64,000 nucleotides of DNA from CAWDBV01 sp963800705. GTDB taxonomy: Bacteria; Actinomycetota; Thermoleophilia; Solirubrobacterales; 70-9. The notes beneath the pieces are model-generated. The model was not told where the DNA came from, did no database searches, and was given only the letters and a program-made list of their open reading frames with translations. Shown here in pieces: positions 63,333-64,000 of the stretch. The position numbers and the translations under genes are program-made. The stretch is taken from the NCBI GenBank assembly GCA_963800705.1, contig CAWDBV010000007.1:124001-188000 (forward strand), read 5' to 3'. Position 1 is the first letter of the stretch. Each line of letters starts with the position of its first letter.

Positions 63333-63944
63333 TCAGCTCGCTGCCGCCTGGGCCGCCTCGTCCAGTCGATCGTCGCCCCAGAAGAGCCGGCCGCCGACCG
63401 CGACCGTCGGAATTCCCGCGATGCCGAGCTCTATTGCCTCGTCGGTCACCTCGCGCAGCCGCTCCTTGACCGATTGGGTCTCGAGCGCCTTCAGCACCGC
63501 ATTCGGATGCAGCTCGCACGCCGCCGCGGCGAGCACGACGGTGTCGGGGTCGCTGAGGTCGCGGCCCGCGGCGAACGCCTGTCTGAAGGCGGCGAGGCTG
63601 AACGAGATGGCCCGCCCCGACTGCTTCGCGTAGTGCGCGGCGCGCAGCGGAGCGATGCTGTAGTTGTCGGTCGGCCAGCCCTCCGGGTAGCGGACCTCCG
63701 GCAGGCCGCGGTCGGCGGCGCGGCGCGCGATCTCGGCGAGGTGCTCGGACTCTGGGCCGCCCGGCTGCATCGACCACGGCGTCCGGCCGCTCGCCTTGAG
63801 CACGTGGCCGAACGAGATCGGCTTCCACTCCGGCTGCTCGGCGCCGGCCTCCGAGAACACGCCGCTGATCCGCTCGGCCGCCAGATACGCGTACGGCGAC
63901 GAGAAGTCGAAGTAAAAGGAGCTAGGCGTGGGTGGCCCAGCCAT
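63333..63944 (-). CDS. 2-hydroxychromene-2-carboxylate isomerase / kappa-GST-like thioredoxin-fold protein
   Basis: 203 aa. SFYFDFSSPYAYLAAERI at the start carries the FDFxSPYAYLA signature with Ser in place of the DsbA cysteines, and GIPTVAVGGRLFWGDDRLDE matches the C-terminal thioredoxin subdomain of the HCCA isomerase/DsbA group. The family uses glutathione or related thiols; actinobacterial members often have unknown substrates. The ATG lies 23 bp inside the end of the partial lpd gene. Confidence 0.88.
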   Translation of the reverse strand: MAGPPTPSSFYFDFSSPYAYLAAERISGVFSEAGAEQPEWKPISFGHVLKASGRTPWSMQPGGPESEHLAEIARRAADRGLPEVRYPEGWPTDNYSIAPLRAAHYAKQSGRAISFSLAAFRQAFAAGRDLSDPDTVVLAAAACELHPNAVLKALETQSVKERLREVTDEAIELGIAGIPTVAVGGRLFWGDDRLDEAAQAAAS

Positions 63945-64000
63945 CGACCGCGCGCGCGGCGTCGAGGACCGCCTCGGAGATCGTCGGGTGGGGGTGGACG
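63922..64000 (-). CDS. Second dihydrolipoyl dehydrogenase, C-terminal end only
   Basis: The last 25 codons at the window edge read VHPHPTISEAVLDAARAVDGWATHA then TAG. HPHPTISEA is the catalytic His motif ending every dihydrolipoyl dehydrogenase, so a second E3 gene (or a closely related disulfide reductase) lies upstream of the pyruvate dehydrogenase operon. The rest is outside the window. Confidence 0.8.
   Translation of the reverse strand, partial: VHPHPTISEAVLDAARAVDGWATHA

Overview
The window is very GC-rich, densely packed chromosomal DNA with many 4-bp ATGA/GTGA/TTGA overlaps between genes. The block fhaA-fhaB-pstP-rodA-pbpA-pknB, the Wag31/DivIVA-type protein, the SigG-like sigma factor and the AceE-type pyruvate dehydrogenase all point to Actinomycetota. 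The overall gene style (GyrB with an E. coli-type insert, many secreted proteins with Lys/Arg-rich tails, a proline/glutamate-rich protein ending in LWFEQKPP) fits a deep branch such as Thermoleophilia (Solirubrobacterales). That placement is inference; no marker was searched.

Layout. 1-5.4 kb: 3' part of gyrB, gyrA and an SDR. 5.4-8.1 kb (minus): a membrane-anchored CARDB-like protein, pheA and an HNH nuclease gene. 8.1-17.4 kb (plus): a Ser/Thr kinase, then the cell-wall/division signalling operon fhaA, fhaB, pstP, rodA, pbpA, pknB (four PASTA repeats) and ddl. 17.4-22.4 kb (minus): a third kinase with a discoidin-like outer domain, purM, uppP, a DedA protein and two paralogous small secreted cationic proteins. 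22.5-32.9 kb: an envelope-polysaccharide cluster (CapD/PglF dehydratase, LytR_C protein, FlgD-Ig protein, O-antigen ligase, flippase, glycosyltransferases, priming sugar transferase). 32.9-38.3 kb: two acetyltransferases, a secreted PGRP-type amidase, a DUF3105 protein, an alpha/beta hydrolase and metF. 38.3-44.5 kb: ECF sigma factor, membrane protein, TetR-MpaB pair, two DUF1801 genes, a SnoaL gene, tRNA-Ala(CGC) and a diguanylate cyclase. 44.6-54.7 kb: a disordered protein, glutamate dehydrogenase, tRNA-Ala(UGC), a homocysteine methyltransferase, DivIVA, an NlpC/P60-like protein, DacA, rhomboid and a DUF4395-thioredoxin fusion. 54.2-64 kb (minus): the pyruvate dehydrogenase and lipoate block, in transcription order second lpd (partial), HCCA isomerase, aceE, aceF, lipoyl-lpd, an E2-like remnant, SnoaL, lipB, lipA and SRPBCC.

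How it works together. Most of the window serves the cell envelope: precursor supply (ddl, uppP), synthesis (rodA, pbpA), trimming (dacA, amidase, NlpC), phospho-signalling (three kinases, one phosphatase, two FHA proteins), and export of a surface polysaccharide. The right end is a self-contained pyruvate-dehydrogenase unit with its own lipoate synthesis genes.

Cautions and highlights. Eight genes are interrupted by small indels, seven of them by exactly one nucleotide, often in C or G runs and in genes expected to be essential. Sequencing error is more likely than decay for these; the VOC gene, with several shifts, may be a real pseudogene. The most unusual signals are: (i) a shared Cys-x11-Cys Lys/Arg-rich C-terminal tail on three secreted proteins, including the amidase; (ii) an E2-like protein lacking the catalytic His and Asp; (iii) a recurrent TANNNT box 6-8 nt upstream of start codons, implying widespread leaderless mRNAs. 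There is no gene-free stretch above 300 bases, and no CRISPR array, prophage or insertion sequence was seen.
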